Counted from the first letter of the stretch, positions 22,416 through 37,554 are shown. The stretch is DNA of 64,000 nt from Vespula vulgaris (GCF_905475345.1 NC_066609.1:3265001-3329000); one strand, 5' to 3'. Program-made: numbers and translations. The notes: generated from the sequence alone by a model not told the origin.

Positions 22416-24595
22416 GGTGAGTTATACAGTATCGTATCTCTTCGTTGTTTTTACCTTTGACCTTCTCGCGTGACCTTTTCCAATGGATTTCGCGTACTAC
22501 GTGCCATGTATCGGGGTGTCAAAGGAATTAATATTTTTCTTTTTCTTTTTTCCATTTTACACATTTCAATACATGTTGCTTGCGTTCATCGTGAATAGAA
22601 AAAAGTCATTGCGAATAATGAAAGATCGATCTTACCCGATTTTGTTCTTTTTTTTCTTTATTGTTACTTCGATAATATTCGATGTTCAAGTAATTTGTTT
22701 AGGTAGGATTCGTCATTGTAGGGTTCACGTCGAATCGAGTGAAATAAAAAAGATCTTATTTGAAATCGCGCGCGCACTTCAAACTCGTCGCGAATTCTTG
22801 ACTTTGCGTCATCTAGTATAAGCTATTTCTGAGCTATTCCAATCATGATCGCAGATACCTTGCGCAAAGAAGAATGCGATCTAATAAAAAGTATATTAGA
22901 AATATTGTCTCTCTCTTGTTCTCTCCGATGGACATTCGGACTCTAAACTACGTTTCTTCGCTAAAAATATAACAATTGTTAATATAGTAGAGATTGTCGA
23001 GTTTGAAGCGTATGGATCAGTGATGCCATACACGAGTTATACAATTGTTACTTAACTTAATTGCGACTTGATATTTTTTGTGTATTAATATTTCATTCAT
23101 TTTTTTTATCAATCAAAGTCTCTTAGAAGGCTCTTAGAATTTAATTTAAATCGCTTCTCCCATCGATGTATCCAATTCTGCGTGTTAACTCGACAGCTGA
23201 TATCCATCGGAAAGGATGTGCGGACGATCGTAAAGAAAAAAAACATGTCGGCTCGTGACAGTGAAGCATATACGAGATATTCGAGCAGAACAATGACTCG
23301 TTAACGTTAATTGTGAATTATGGCCAATCGCCACGAGCACATCCGTACTCGAGTAGAGTCGTGTGTCAGTGCTCTTTGCAAACTTCATGTTTTCGTTATC
23401 GTTAAGAATAGAGAAGAAGAAAGTAGAGCCGAAATGGAAGTAAATATCCATACGACGTGACATTTCAACGTTCGACGTCAAGAATCCGAATGTCCGATCC
23501 ATTTTCTCCCACTCTTTTCCGTTCCAGCGTCTTTAAGAAGAACCGCGCATCTCGAGAGATAGACGTCTCCGCAGATTCGCCGACTCCGGCCGAGTGAGTG
23601 CAAGCGGTTATCAGTCGCGAGGCTTACGTGCGGTTGCTATGCGATATGGAAGGGGCTCTCGAGTCACCTACTAGTTCGACCAGTCAGAAGTCAGTGTGTG
23701 TGAACCGGCCGGTCGTGCTGGCCCCTTCTGCTTTCGTTCGCGGACGTTACGTGCCCCGAAAACCGTAGTACTCGTTTATATATATATATTTTTTTTTATT
23801 TAGCCGATCTTTCGAGATTTGACCGATCGACTACCCTCCTCGCATCGATCCGATCTTTGGAAACCAAAGTCTTAGCTTTTCGCATAATTCCAATAGTGGT
23901 TCGGACGCAGCATCCTATCATCATTTTCTTCCGAGGAACTTGAAATCTTTAAAGGCCTTCACGGTTGCGTCAGGGTTGTATCAGGATTACGTCAGGGTTG
24001 TCCGTCCGATCGCTTGAAAAAAAAAGGAAGAAAAGCACGAAATTGAAAATGAATCGATTACGATCGAACAAGAACGCGATAGAACTGTTGTCGATTTCAA
24101 AGGACTGATCGGAACATTGCATACCAACGAACGGTTTACGGCCATACCGGCGCGAAAACTTAACGATCGAGAACGAAGCGTGGCGCGGTCCGGATCGGAT
24201 GACAAGTACGAGATGATCTTTCGCCAATTCCACTTTTCCTAAATCTTTGCTTTTTCTTTTTTCTTTCTTTTTTTTTTGTAATCCGTTTCGGTATATCCAA
24301 TCGTTAGTATATTTTTTTCACGGAGTTTATCGTCGCTTGAGATCGTCGTAGATTCACATATACGCAGATTGCTTCCTCTCTATCGTCGATCATTAACGAA
24401 TTAAAGAAAAACTAGTCGAGATTATTTTTGTCGAAGAACGTTTCTCGGCTATGAAATAGGATCGTCACATTATAGGAGGCTTGAAAACAATTCGATGCGA
24501 GGGAAAGTAGCAAAGTAGATCCTTGACTTTGGATCCGATCGATATTGTCCAGGAAGAAAAATCAAAAAGAAAGAGAAGAAGAAAAAAAAAGGAAA
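22416..24595. other. Inferred 5' intron / alternative first-exon region of Gbs/PPP1R3
   Basis: No long conserved coding frame. Around 23560-23780 the sequence again becomes CG-rich and contains TTATCAGTCGCG and GTCAGTGTGTG, initiator-like sequences, so a second transcription start is possible. Short frames with ATG (for example near 23647 and 24047) would be upstream ORFs or chance. Confidence 0.4.
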
Positions 24596-25157
24596 ATGAT
24601 CGTCGCGCCAACGATGGAAGAAAATTCGGGGATCTTCGAGTCGGGAAAATTGAGCACCGGTCGATTGAACGGACATAGTATCACGGTAATTCAGCAATAC
24701 AAAACCTACATACATCTTTTTTTCTTCTTCTTTCTGTTTCTCAAGGCAGCACTGTGTGCGATCGTGTTTCTAAATATACACCGATGAAAGTTCGAAGTCT
24801 CGGTTGCGAGAAATAGAAAGGTGGAGGGGGAGGGGGAAGGAGTAAAAATGCGTCGTGACATTTTTTTTCTGATTAACAGATTTTTTCGAAATAGGAAAAT
24901 GTACTTTTCGCGTTTAGGTTTGCGCAAATACATCTTATTCGGATTCTCCTTTCTCTCTTTCCTGGCGTGGGCGTCTTTACGATAGGTTATTCGCTTTTTG
25001 CTTTCCGACGTGCCCTATGAATGAATATAACGTTTCGCCGTGAACCGAAGGTCATGTCGATGACGATGCACTCGTTCCGTCGACGATAGTGCGTTTTTGC
25101 GGGATGCCTTGACACCGAAAACGATCTCTGTCTCTTTTGCTCTTTACCCTCGCCCCG

Positions 25158-25215
<58 letters not shown>

Positions 25216-28200
25216 ACTCGCCAAGGCGTCGTCGGGATTTTGTTTACACTATATTTTCCGCTTTTCCGTCACGTATTTGTAATTTTATTTATATTCCTGT
25301 ATCTTACTAGTCGTAACGAAGAGTTGTAAATCTCGTTGCTCTTTTCATTTTCCTCCCGTCGACTTCTCGCACTCCGAGCCGAAGAGCGAGTCTATTTACG
25401 TCTCAGCGAACGAGGAGTAGGAAAGATCTCGAGACCGTCTCCTACCCTTCGCTCTTCCCTCTTCTTTCTCTTTTTCAGACTATACACGGCACGGTGCCAT
25501 TGCATTCGACAGGTGCTCCTTTTCCTCTATCAATCGAAAGGGCAAATCATTTATAGAAAATAACTATATCTGGATGCATACAAATGCGTTGCTTAAATAC
25601 TCGCGACTCTCCTTTCGGTTTTTTTCCTTTTTGCGTAACTACATTGTTTTTACTGCAACACGCGGATGGAGGAGCCTGTCTTGCGCGACACAATCTTACT
25701 TTTATTGCTATTAGTTTCTCAACGTTGCATCGAATGCGAGTTAATTAAAGATTTGGTATATCATAATTAAAATTACTATGCGATTGAATTTCATTTAAGG
25801 ATACTCGGCATCGACAATCATCAGGCACGGTACTAAATTCTTTTCGCTGGCTTTAATACATTTTAAAAGTAATTATGAACAATGACAAAAGTTTCTTTCC
25901 AAACAAGATTATTACGTGTCTGTGTTTACTTTGGTCTTATATCGAATCCATTCGTGCCATGATAACTTCATTTAGAAAAGCGAAATAGAAAATTTTTTAC
26001 ACCGCTGACGTTTGTAAATTTGCGCAGGAGATCGTTCTTCGTCGACATTACTATTTCCAACGGCGAAGAACAATTCGTCGATAAGGTTCAAACACAGCAT
26101 TCACCCTTCGCGTTCCTCTGGTGCGTGATTTTATCTTATCCAGCCTCCTCTCCGAGCTCGACTCCTCTCAAATACTTTGCGATGTTTTCTTTCTCTTTTT
26201 TTTTATTTTGCCTTGCACTAGTGTTTCTCGGTGAAGCGTTAATAGCCCCGATAACCTTACGTATTGTCCGATTGCTTGGGCTAACAATCGTGCGCATTAT
26301 TAGTAACGTCTCGTGATTCGTTCGCGTTCGAATCGCGAGACCGCCTTGCTTTTCGTTTTCGATGTTTGAAAAATCTATCATTTCGTTCGAAGATAGATAG
26401 CCCGCATGCTCCTGTCTTTCTGCATAATATTAATTTCGTCAAATTGACGATCGTGCGTGCGTTTGTACTCAGGCTAGTCTCGGCATATATGCGGAGTTTT
26501 TCTCATGCGAATTTTTGCTCGCCTTGAATCTTCATCAAGTCCTCATGCGTCGAACGAAATGCACGTACAGGTTGGCACGTACACGTTGACTAAGCCAATA
26601 CTTGTCAAGTTTTTCGTGTACTCGCTGGACCAGCAAAGCTTCGCATCCCTATGTTGTGTGTGTGTATGTGTGCGTATAGGTACCTATGTTTACTTAATGA
26701 ATCAAGGCCGGAGAAATATCGAGAAAGTCACTTCGACACCCGAAAAGTGCGTAGAGAGATCGTAATGCCTTCCCTGGCTGACGAAGAAGAGTCGATAATC
26801 ACAATGAGACGACGATCTTACCATATTATCGAAGATAAATAAGCAAGTTCAAGGTTCATTCGAGAATTTCAAATCGATGATGTTAATGAAAGAAAAAGAA
26901 AATCATAAAGAATGATAGAGATATATAGAGAAATCGATCGACGCTTAATCATAAAGCTGCTCCTCGAACGGTTGATAGTAACTGACGATGATAAGTCTGT
27001 GCGCGCGCGCTATGACGATAATAAAACAACTAATTATAGTATCTCGAAGGATGCCCGATAATCATGGTTCCATTGTCCGATAAAATAAATAGGTATATTA
27101 AGTAAGACAATAATAAGAAATAAGAGAAGTGTCAAAGGAGAACTATCGGACTCGTATAAATATATTTAATCTTTCAGCGATGAAAAATAATAATAACAAT
27201 AATCAGAAATGAAGTTTAGGCCGAAAGGCCAAGGCGAAGAATTTAGCAGGAACTTTGATTACGATCCCAACGATATTCTCGATCTTACGTACACACGTAG
27301 ACATTATAGCGAGTTCAGAAATAACCTTTACCTTGTCGGTGACCGCTGCTAAGATAATACGACAGCGCTCGCACACACCGTGTCTATCAGTAATAGCCTA
27401 TGCACCTCGAGACGATTAACGATCGCTCCCCAACTAAGTCGGCTCGGGATTTTCTAATACATAGATGTAAACGCTTTATTCCTTCCTATAAGAGGAACGA
27501 AAGGAGAAAGAAATATGAATGGTCGGTCCTGAGGATAACAGTAACAGTGACGTCTGCCCAGTTTAATTCTAACGAGTCGACCACGATGGAATCATCGTCC
27601 AGAGTCGAGATCGTCTCGTATAGATGTCGTATATTATATTATGTGTATTTTACGTAATACTTTGTTTACAACATTGCACGATGGTTTACCGATAAGTCGC
27701 AGTACGAAATACGAGAGAGGGAAAGAGTAAATTTTCTATTCGCATTAGATGTCGGTTAAAGTCCTGTTCAATCAGAAAAAACAGACATGCTGATCGCAAA
27801 TCGATGTGATGAGATTTTTATAGTGATGAAAAATTGCAAATATTTTGTTAGAGTAAAATTCCGTTTACTTGAAAACAAATCGTTGGTATTTGAGCCAGGC
27901 CAGACGACGTACTTCTTGAAAGTACGAATCACGTGTCCAATATGTAGGCGTACTTGACTACGAGCCAGTCGTATTTATACCGCTCCACTTTTCTCGCGGT
28001 CGATGTATATATGTATTAAAAAGAGTCCGCCTCTCTCTCTCTCTCTCTATCGTTAAAGCTTCGCTTCGCTTCGCTTTCTCGAAAAGAAGCTCGAAAGAAC
28101 GAAGGAAAGAAAATCATGCGTGCGAGCGTGATCGAGATCCGCGATACTTGATGAGGCTTACGTAGCATGAATTGCATGGCAGAGTCGAAGTTGTTATTTT

Positions 28201-30875
28201 TAGAGCTTACTTACGTTTTAGGCTGCTTTTGACGGGAGAATTTGAAATTTCAGATCAATACGGGGAATCGTGAACCAAAGGAATTGGACAGTCCGAGTTC
28301 GAGTTCGAGTTCGAGTTCGGGTTTTCGGCTGGACTCGGACGCGAGCTCGGTCGCGGGCTCATCTTCGAATCTCGATAGGAGATTATCGTCGGACGGTAAG
28401 ACGGAGAAGACGGTATCGAAGATGAGTAGCACGAACTCAGCCGGTACCGAATATGGAGGAGGACGAGGGCACGGTCACACCGACACTTCTTGCGGCTTGG
28501 TGGGTTCTCTCTTCTCCGGTGGTTGTCGCGGACGAGCGGAAGCCTTCGCTCGACGTCTTCACCGACGGCTTACGTCATTGGGTAACGCAGATGATTCTTC
28601 GCACGGTATCTCGACGACTACGACGTCGACGTCCTCGTCAACAGGGGCGGCGGTGGCGGCGGCGGCGGCGGCGGCAGTGATTACCAAACCGATAACGCGC
28701 GAGGTTGCCTCGTGGTTGCACGCACCCTCCGAAACTGCCGCTGGTAATCCCATAGATCGTATTTTTCGGCATCAACCGCGAAACAGTCCGGAAACGGAAC
28801 TTTATTGCGACTTCGAAGACGATCTAGATTTCGAACAAGAGCCTGGCTCACCCGCCGAAGAAGTCACACCGGCGGAATTAGCCGACTTGTTGGTAAATAC
28901 GGAAATTCTTAAAACGAATCACCACGAAACTTGCCATTGCTCGTCGAATGGCCCGAGGCTAGGAATCGATCAGGAGTCCGAGTCGGAATGCGTTTTCGCC
29001 TCGCCGGCTAGCGGAACCTCGCCGGCGAGCGAAGTTTCTGAGATTTATTTCGATCCAGAATCGTCCGACGCGGAAAAGGCTAAGAACGAGATTTACTTTG
29101 ATCCTGTTACAAGTTCCGAGAGCGAATCAACTTCGAACGTTTGTAACAATTTGGACGACGTCTCGGTGAAAGAAAAGCCCTCGGCTTCGTTGTCGATGGA
29201 TAGATCGTCTATATATCGAGAGGATTCGTCGGACTCGAGTCTATCTTCCAGTAAGTACAAACCGTTGTCCTTGGAAAGGTTTCGCCTTGATACTCGTCAG
29301 AACAGAGCCGTTAAAGAGGAATGCAGTTCGGAAGATTCGTTGAACGATAGGAGTTCTCGCGAGACCACTTCACCGAGTCACGAATCTCTTTGGAGCACCT
29401 TCGACGACGATAGCACCGTTTCCCTTCGCGACGAGGCTGCCAGGCCTGGCTATAACTATCTACCAACGCACAAGCATCTTCCAAAGTCGCATTCGGACTC
29501 GGAGATACCGGACAACATAGATACAACAACTTTGGCCCCGAGTACCTTACCGAGAACGATCGAGAGAAATGAGGAGGAAGGATGTGACGTTACTGATTTT
29601 CTCAGTGTCCACAAAGAATTTACTCAAGATCCGGTCCAAGAACGAGACTCCTACCCTTGCGACTTTATCGACGACAATGAAATTGAAAATGTTACTACGG
29701 AGGAAGTGGAAATAACTGGCGACGATAGTCCCATAGATGCGAACGGCCAAATAGAAACAGACCTGAAAGAGTCAGCTACCAACGACCGGGACCACTCCGT
29801 CTATATTGGTACATTGAGCATAGCTGATGACCTCGTAGTAGAGTGTCCCACGGGACGAAGACTGACGGATAAATCGGATAAATCTGTAATGAACGAAATG
29901 ACTTTGCGAATCGAGAATGAAACAGTATTAACCGCGAAGAGCGACGAGAAAATGTCTCTTTTCTTGTTGGATTTGGACAGAGAAAAGTGTAACAGAGATC
30001 AGAGTAGTTCAATAAATAGGAACAAGAGGGGGGACGAGCTAATTGCCTCGCAAGAAGCTAAAGAAGAAGACGAGGAGGTGGAGGATGACGAGGAAGGGGA
30101 GGGCGAGCAGTCGATGGAAGAAGGGAGACCGCGGAGGCTTAGACGATGTTCCTCGTTGAAGACTGGTAAGACGCCACCAGGAACACCCGGAAGAAAAAAG
30201 ATCGTTAGGTTTGCCGATGTTTTGGGCTTGGATCTTGCGGACGTAAGAACCTTCCTCGACGAAATACCAAAGATACCAAATTCGGCATATAGCGATTTGA
30301 TCTACGACGACAGCTTCCAAAAAGAGAGCAGTCCGGCGAGCCTCGGCCTTTCTACGAGCTGGAACAACCGATATTCGGAGAGACCTGGCTCGTCCGCATC
30401 AAGAGTCGTTGACAGGACATTAGTACCGCTCTTTCAACAACCCGGTGGACTTCCAAATTTTCTCGATTTCGTTCGAGAACGCAAAGTGTGCTTAGAAAAT
30501 GTTCTCGTCCAGGATCCGCTAACTCTCTGCATACAAGGTACGGTGAGAGTTCTCAACCTCGACTTTCACAAATCGGTTCACATAAGATACACCCTAAACT
30601 CTTGGAAGAATTTCAGCGATCTTCAAGCGAGCTACATATCGAACTCGTGCGACGGCTTCAGTGACAAATTTTCTTTCGTTCTCTATTGTCACACTCTGAC
30701 GGTCGGACAGAGACTGGAATTTGCTGTCAGATTTCAATGCAAGGGCACACAATTTTGGGACAACAATGCCGGCACCAATTACTGTTTTCAATGCTTACCT
30801 GTCTCTTCCAGCCTCGAATACGTCTCAGTAACGGCGAAAGAAAATCAAAGAGACTGGTCACCTGTGTTTTACTGA
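24596..30875 (+). CDS. Protein phosphatase 1 glycogen-targeting subunit (Gbs/PPP1R3 family, CBM21)
   Basis: These subunits tether PP1 to glycogen so that it activates glycogen synthase and inhibits phosphorylase. The large exon 28254-30875 is certain: 873 codons with acceptor TTTCAG at 28248-28253. It holds a Ser-rich acidic disordered N-terminal half, the PP1-docking motif KIVRF (30198-30212) followed by ADVLGLDLADVR, and a C-terminal CBM21 domain (about 30487-30830). That domain contains IRYTLNSWKNFSD and the glycogen-site WDNNAGTNY. The start is inferred: exon 24596-24685 opens with the first ATG, runs 30 codons and ends in phase 0 at a GTAATT donor, joining in frame to give 903 residues. 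If wrong, the first ATG in the big exon is 28422. Drosophila Gbs-70E and Gbs-76A are the nearest types. AATAAA at 31372. Confidence 0.9.
24686..28253. other. Intron 1 of the Gbs/PPP1R3 gene
   Basis: About 3.6 kb, bounded by the inferred donor at 24686 and the clear acceptor at 28253. It holds a CT microsatellite (25160-25212), a short CT run (about 28031-28047) and no recognisable gene. Frames of 60-100 codons here show no conserved motif. Confidence 0.6.
25160..25212. repeat. (CT)n microsatellite
   Basis: Perfect CT run of about 53 bp in the large intron of the Gbs/PPP1R3 gene. Confidence 0.92.
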
Positions 30876-31371
30876 TTCCTACATACTCGACGATTAAAGA
30901 TTCTTATCTTTAAACTCATTCGGAAATGATACCGGCGGCATCACTCTCTACTAACGATCGTCAATTATTATTTCCTGCCAATTTCTGAAGAATTCAAAAT
31001 ACTCAATTAATCGTCCGATCGAGTTCGATCGAGTACCGTATCATTTAGAAATTCGATTATATGTACACGAAGGAAGACTGAGAAACTGACAATGAAAGAA
31101 CATTGATTTCAATGAACATAGTCAAGTATATCTATCATCAAGTATTTTGATGACTAGACCGATATACGATAATACAAGAAGAAAGGAAAAAGCACGAATA
31201 CCTTGTCGAGCGTTGGCGGTTATGTCGAGATGTCGGTGTCGTTGCATCCACCTTTACGCTCTCAACTTTTTCTCTATCGTCATCTGCATTTTCTTACGCT
31301 TATCTACGAAACACAAGGAATCCATCTTGTTTTGCCAACGAGAAAATTATCGTGCGAGCAAGTCGTATTTA

Positions 31372-31377
31372 AATAAA
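31372..31377 (+). terminator. Candidate poly(A) signal of Gbs/PPP1R3
   Basis: First canonical AATAAA on the plus strand after the stop at 30873-30875, about 500 bases downstream. Other AATAAA or ATTAAA hexamers occur further right, so this may not be the only one. Confidence 0.4.
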
Positions 31378-32940
31378 TCCTTTCAATATCGTTCGTAATA
31401 TCTCCCGCTATGATGGGTGCCTATATATATACGTACGCACGTGCTTGTACGATTCGAACGAAGAGATTTTTTAGCCGATGACCAATCTGAAAGTTAAAAG
31501 CACGAGTGGATATCCCATTATGGCGAAAATATTATTAACATTGATAAAAAGATGTAATGAAAATGATCATTTGTTACCTCAAGCACTTCCAGAATTGTCG
31601 GTGAATGTTCCATAAAATCGAGATTACATACGAATATATTCTACTAGGAAATATACATCGTAGAAATGGCACTGATAATGCAAATTTGTCTCGGTAGCGG
31701 TTTTTCTTATTAGTGCCAGACATATTTTTCTTTCTCGCCATATTTAATCGTACGTAACAATGAATACCTAACTAAACGAATAAACGAGACGCGAAGTAGC
31801 GAGTATTAGTCGAGTAACGTATTGCTAAATGCAATACTACGGTGGACCGGGGATGGTGTACCAATCTCGTTTACTTTTAAATTTCTCATGACTAATCTTT
31901 GTCGTCTAAAGTCATGCAACGTGTAAAATCGTTCTCTATACCTACGTGCTTATGGACGTATCAAACAAACGGCAATTATGTATGTGTAGTTGCAGACTTT
32001 AAAAAAATATTTCGCGAAAATATATATATGTATTCATTGGATCGAAGATTAGTACAAAGAATGTTTTTGGGCAGTTGAGATATATTGTATATGAATATAT
32101 TAATATATCTAAAGTAAAAAGAAATATATATATATAGCAGATAAATATGATTGAATTTAAAAGAAACAAAATATATCTTTACATAAATGTACACGAGGAT
32201 GAGAGTTTTCATACTTTTGACTCTAGATGAAAATAATGGAAGGGATACATTTGAGATGAAGAAAAAAACAAAAAAAAAAAAAGAAAAAGAAAAAGGAGAA
32301 CGAATAATTTATTACGTAATCGTAAATTTTTGTAAATAGAATAGTATCAGTGTTGAGTTTATCGTCGTATATCTTTGCACAGTTTACAGAAAAAAAATAC
32401 AAAAAAAAAAAAATTACAGAAAAAGAAAGTAACAAAAAACAAAAGAGATGTTTTATTTGCATACATTTGAAGCGACGTTTAAACGACACCCTGTGATATG
32501 CTTTTTCGAGAAAAGAGCGATTTATTTTTGTTAATCCTCTCCGAGATAAGAAAACGAGACGAGAAATCGAGCGAAGCTTTTTTATCGTTCTAATAATCGC
32601 AACGCTTACCGAACGAACGAATACGAGAAAATTCTTCATCGAAAGGAAATATAATAATAAATGAAAACTCATCGATATGTAATAAGTGCGATATAACCTG
32701 ATCGATCAGCAGCGCGTTTTGTTTTACGTGCTTCTTCGATAAAAAGAAAGGATATCACGTCTGAGAGGCTTTTGATAAATATATGTTCGATAATAAAAAT
32801 ATATTAAACTGTAAAACGCATTTAGTTTTGAGAATGTCAACGATTGGACATTTTATCTTAGGTCCGTCCGAAAGAAGATATTTTTTATTTTTATCAGAAG
32901 CAACCTAACAATGAAATATGGAATGGCCTTTTATGAATAC

Positions 32941-33430
<490 letters not shown>

Positions 33431-35299
33431 CTATTATTATTATGACTAACAACACAACACAACAACAACAACAGCAACAACAATAATAATAATAAAGAAG
33501 AATAGAAAGAAAGAAAGAAAACAAAAAAAAGAACGGGGAGGAGGAGAAGAAAATGATAAAAAGTGTTTCTGCGCACGAGTCTAGGAGAGATAAGATTGTA
33601 GATTATAATAATATAGCATATTTTTATATCCGTATTTACACGTGTAAGCGCATCTGTCGTACCTCTAGTCCATAGAGCAGTGAGTTTTCGTTCGAAAGGT
33701 TCGAGAATTATTCGCTAAGAAATTCGCCAAACGATTTTACTTTTAAACTAACGAATTTGAGAAATCTCTAAAAATAAGACTCGAATCCTATTTGCTCGCT
33801 TAATCTTTTAACAAGTATTTTTTTCTTTTCTTTTCTTTTCTTTTCTTTCGTTTCGTTCTTATCTATTTCGTTTGAATATTCGTAACTAATTGCTTTTTTC
33901 CTGCAACAACAAAGAAAAGAAAAGTGAAAAAGGAAGAATAAAATGTTGAAACTATTTCTGGCTGTGATCGATTTGGAATGCTTAGACGAGAGATTCAAAC
34001 GGAGAATTCGAAAGTCAAAAGAGAGGGATTAACCTTTGATTTATCTTTTATGCGTATCCTGTCTTGATGTTAATTACCTAATTTTATCAATTTTAATGAA
34101 TATTTTATTCATACTGATTAATTACTCTTCTTTCGGTAGACTGAGTTTTTTAGCACTTTTATTTCCTCATCAGATACTTTTATCCGTTTATAATTGACCA
34201 TAGGCTACACAAATGAGAGGATAATATCGGATCTCGTGTATTATAAAAGCATTGTTAAAATGTCTAATCAATTTTATTGGTATCGATTTTTATCAATTGC
34301 GATTCGTGTGTTTCGATGTCATTTAACAAGATCGTAATTGAAATTTTATATAAGTATGTAAAGACAAGTGTTATCGATCGTAAGAAAATTAATAATAATC
34401 GAGGGAAAAAATTATTGTTAACTCACTATCGTAAATATATATAAGCAAATATAAATATATATGTATATATTTAATCGTTACCGTAACGCGTTTCATCGCG
34501 TTAAATCTATTTAACGTGTTACTACTGTAAGAAGTATATATTACTTATATCTATTAACAAACACGCTTCTCAAGAGAGACTTTTTCAAGAAAGATCTCTT
34601 CGTACGGTACCATGAAAAAATAACCTAGCCAAGACTGATTGTGCACTCTGTCCTCCATAACGTTTTACAAGAAAGGATGTATATTTTTGAGTCAAGCATA
34701 AATCGAGCGCACGTACTACCTTCAGATAATTTTACAAGATACGCGGGTTCTCGCTACACTCGAATTCAGAAAAATGAAGTTTTCGAATTATATATTTGTT
34801 ACGACTAGTGTCGATAGATCTTTTCAAATTGTAAAATATATATATATTTTTTTCCTTCACTTTTTTTTTTCGATCATTATTTTCAATTTGTACGCATATC
34901 AGACTTTACATTGCTACTATCGTAAACTGTACTATTTTTGTATAATTTTGATGGAAAATTAATACGTTAATAAAATACTTATTCTTCCCCTCGAGAGATC
35001 TTTACTCTTATGGATACATACTTTTTTCAAACATCGGAAAATCGATCAACGATTTATATATATATATTTTTTAATACAAACATTTGATAGAACGATCTAA
35101 TTCTGACCGTTGTTGAACCCTTAAGAAATGTGTAATACGTCCGGGGGATTATAACGTTACATTAAAGATGCGTACACGATAGAGATTTTTATGTACGAAC
35201 ACTGATAAGAAAGAACATTATCCAGAATTAAAATGGATAATATACGTATATACACCATATATATATACACATGTATATGTGTGGGTGTGTGGGTGTATA

Positions 35300-35308
<9 letters not shown>

Positions 35309-35335
<27 letters not shown>

Positions 35336-35340
35336 TGTAT
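35309..35340. repeat. (GTAT)n tetranucleotide repeat
   Basis: About eight GTAT units within a larger GT/TA-rich stretch (35250-35380) in the convergent intergenic region. Confidence 0.85.
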
Positions 35341-35603
35341 GCATGTATATATGTATATGTATATATCTGTATACTGTATCGTTGTACTATATGCTATTAT
35401 TAATACAATAGATATTTGATTTATAGCTATTTGATTTTTATTTCATGTTGGTCTCTTAAAAAAGACTTGCTCATCCTTTTACTTTGTAAATGTTTACCTT
35501 CTCGTTCAGGAATCATTAACGAAATGTCTGAAATGAATGAATTTTTAAGATTGCAGGCATTTATTATATAAGAGAGAGGGGGAGAGAGAGGAAGAGGGAG
35601 AGG

Positions 35604-35607
<4 letters not shown>

Positions 35608-35654
<47 letters not shown>
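35608..35654. repeat. (GA)n microsatellite
   Basis: Perfect GA run of about 47 bp, preceded by 35 bp of purine-only degenerate GA/GGA sequence. Confidence 0.9.
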
Positions 35655-35658
<4 letters not shown>

Positions 35659-36347
35659 TAATTAGTAATAGTACAAATGTCGTTTATAATCATCATTTCT
35701 CAATAAATCATCAAAAGTTACCCTGTAAAGTTTTGAAACTTTCAACTAATTGCTGATTACGATAATTCTTCTTTGTCAGTCTTTGACAAATTCACCATAA
35801 AAAATTTTTGTGGTCGGTGAAGGTGTCAACTAGGAAACATTTTCTAACAATAAGATTTATACGATAACAAATCAAGCGAATTCTTGTCGAGATCGTTCTA
35901 ATGGAAATCGAGGTATCAAGCAAGCCTTTCACGAACTCTTACGGCAAGTTCTAATAAATATGTATTACTTGATCCACACACACGCGCACACACACATTTG
36001 CACAACCATATTCACGACTCGAAAATATTCGAGATTCGAAAGGAGTGAAAAGTTGGACAAATCGAACGAGACAAGTTGTAAGTAAAACGACAACGAGATA
36101 TAACCACGGAACAGACAAGTAGTTATATACATATGTATTATAAAAAAAAAAGAAAAAAAAAGAAAAAACAAAGGTATTTACGTATATGGCTAGCATTCGT
36201 AAATATCATTTCTGATTTATGACCAGTTGGTCGTTTGTGTGTCTTTTCTTAAAAACAAAGAAAGAAACTAAATCGAACCTGTTGTTATCCCTTCTCGGTG
36301 AGAAAATTTATCAAAAGCAAAGAGAAAGAATAATTTTGTTCTCTTCC

Positions 36348-37486
36348 TTACAAACGATTATTCATTGTGAAATCAGTGTTGGTCAATTTTAACGCTCTCA
36401 ATTGTCTGTACAGTCGTTGCTTGCAAAATTGATAAAATTCGATCTCACGAGTAAAATTTCTACGAACGATATCCTTTACTTCTTCACTCACCGATGGCTT
36501 GAAAAAATTTCGGTTGATACTTGTAAAAGCGTTCGTTTGATCTAAAAAAGAAGCGTGTATATATATATCTGTGTGTATATATATACATATATGAAAATAT
36601 AATTAAATGAAGCATAATTCGTTATAGTATATACCGTGATAGACTTGAGTGGCACCTCGGAAAAATCGAGGTATGTAATTCTCCAGAACAGTAAGGGTAG
36701 TGTTCACATCTTCGAGGACACCAACGACCGCATAATGTTTCTCGACTGCAAGCTTGGCACGTTCTAAGGCTCCCACCGTGTTGAAAGGACTTTAAATGGC
36801 AAACCCGTTATTATAGCTTTGGAAGAAGCAAGCGTAACAAGAATAACGCGGAAAAGAACGTATAATATTGTATATCTACTTATGCGTTGTGAACGCGTAC
36901 TCTCTCATTCGTATGAATTGTTTCAAAGACTCACGTGCACTTTTCGCTGTGTCCGCAAAAGAAAAGTGTCTGTCTACGATGATCACCAATACCCTCGTGT
37001 ATTTCTCCCTCCAGATAGTGACATTCGCGGTCCTCCTTCAATACACACGTCTCAAAGTCTTTCTTCAGCCAATTCGGATCGGGTAAGGGTAAATCGGGGA
37101 AAATTTGCTTTCTCTCGACGTAATACCAGGGTGCTCTAACGTAGTAATACCAAGATATAACTCTTTCAATTGGATCTCGAACTACGTTTATGTAAATTGG
37201 TTTCGGTAAATTGAATCTAGAGAAAAAAGGTATGAAAAAATATTAAGCCAAATCTTTTGCCAAAATATTCAAACGAATTTTTCATTTTGTTCATCGTCGA
37301 CTCACTTGGTAAAATTCGTGAAGCACACGTGTTTCACATAGACCGATGGTTCGGGGAAACTGCTAACCACTCTGGCAAGTTGAAGCTATGAAAATAAAAA
37401 ATGGAAACGCGTTATTGTTGATGAATGCTTGCATTTTTATTATTTTTTCAAAGCACACTCCTCTCCCTTTCCCTCCACCTTTCTCT

Positions 37487-37554
<68 letters not shown>

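Noticed and set aside
26300..26345. Possible tRNA (GTTCGAATC box-B-like string)
   Set aside because: No matching A box or cloverleaf stems can be drawn around it.
28242..28253. Start of the 877-codon frame as a translation start
   Set aside because: The first codon is TTG and the next bases form a TTTCAG acceptor, so this is intron sequence, not a start.
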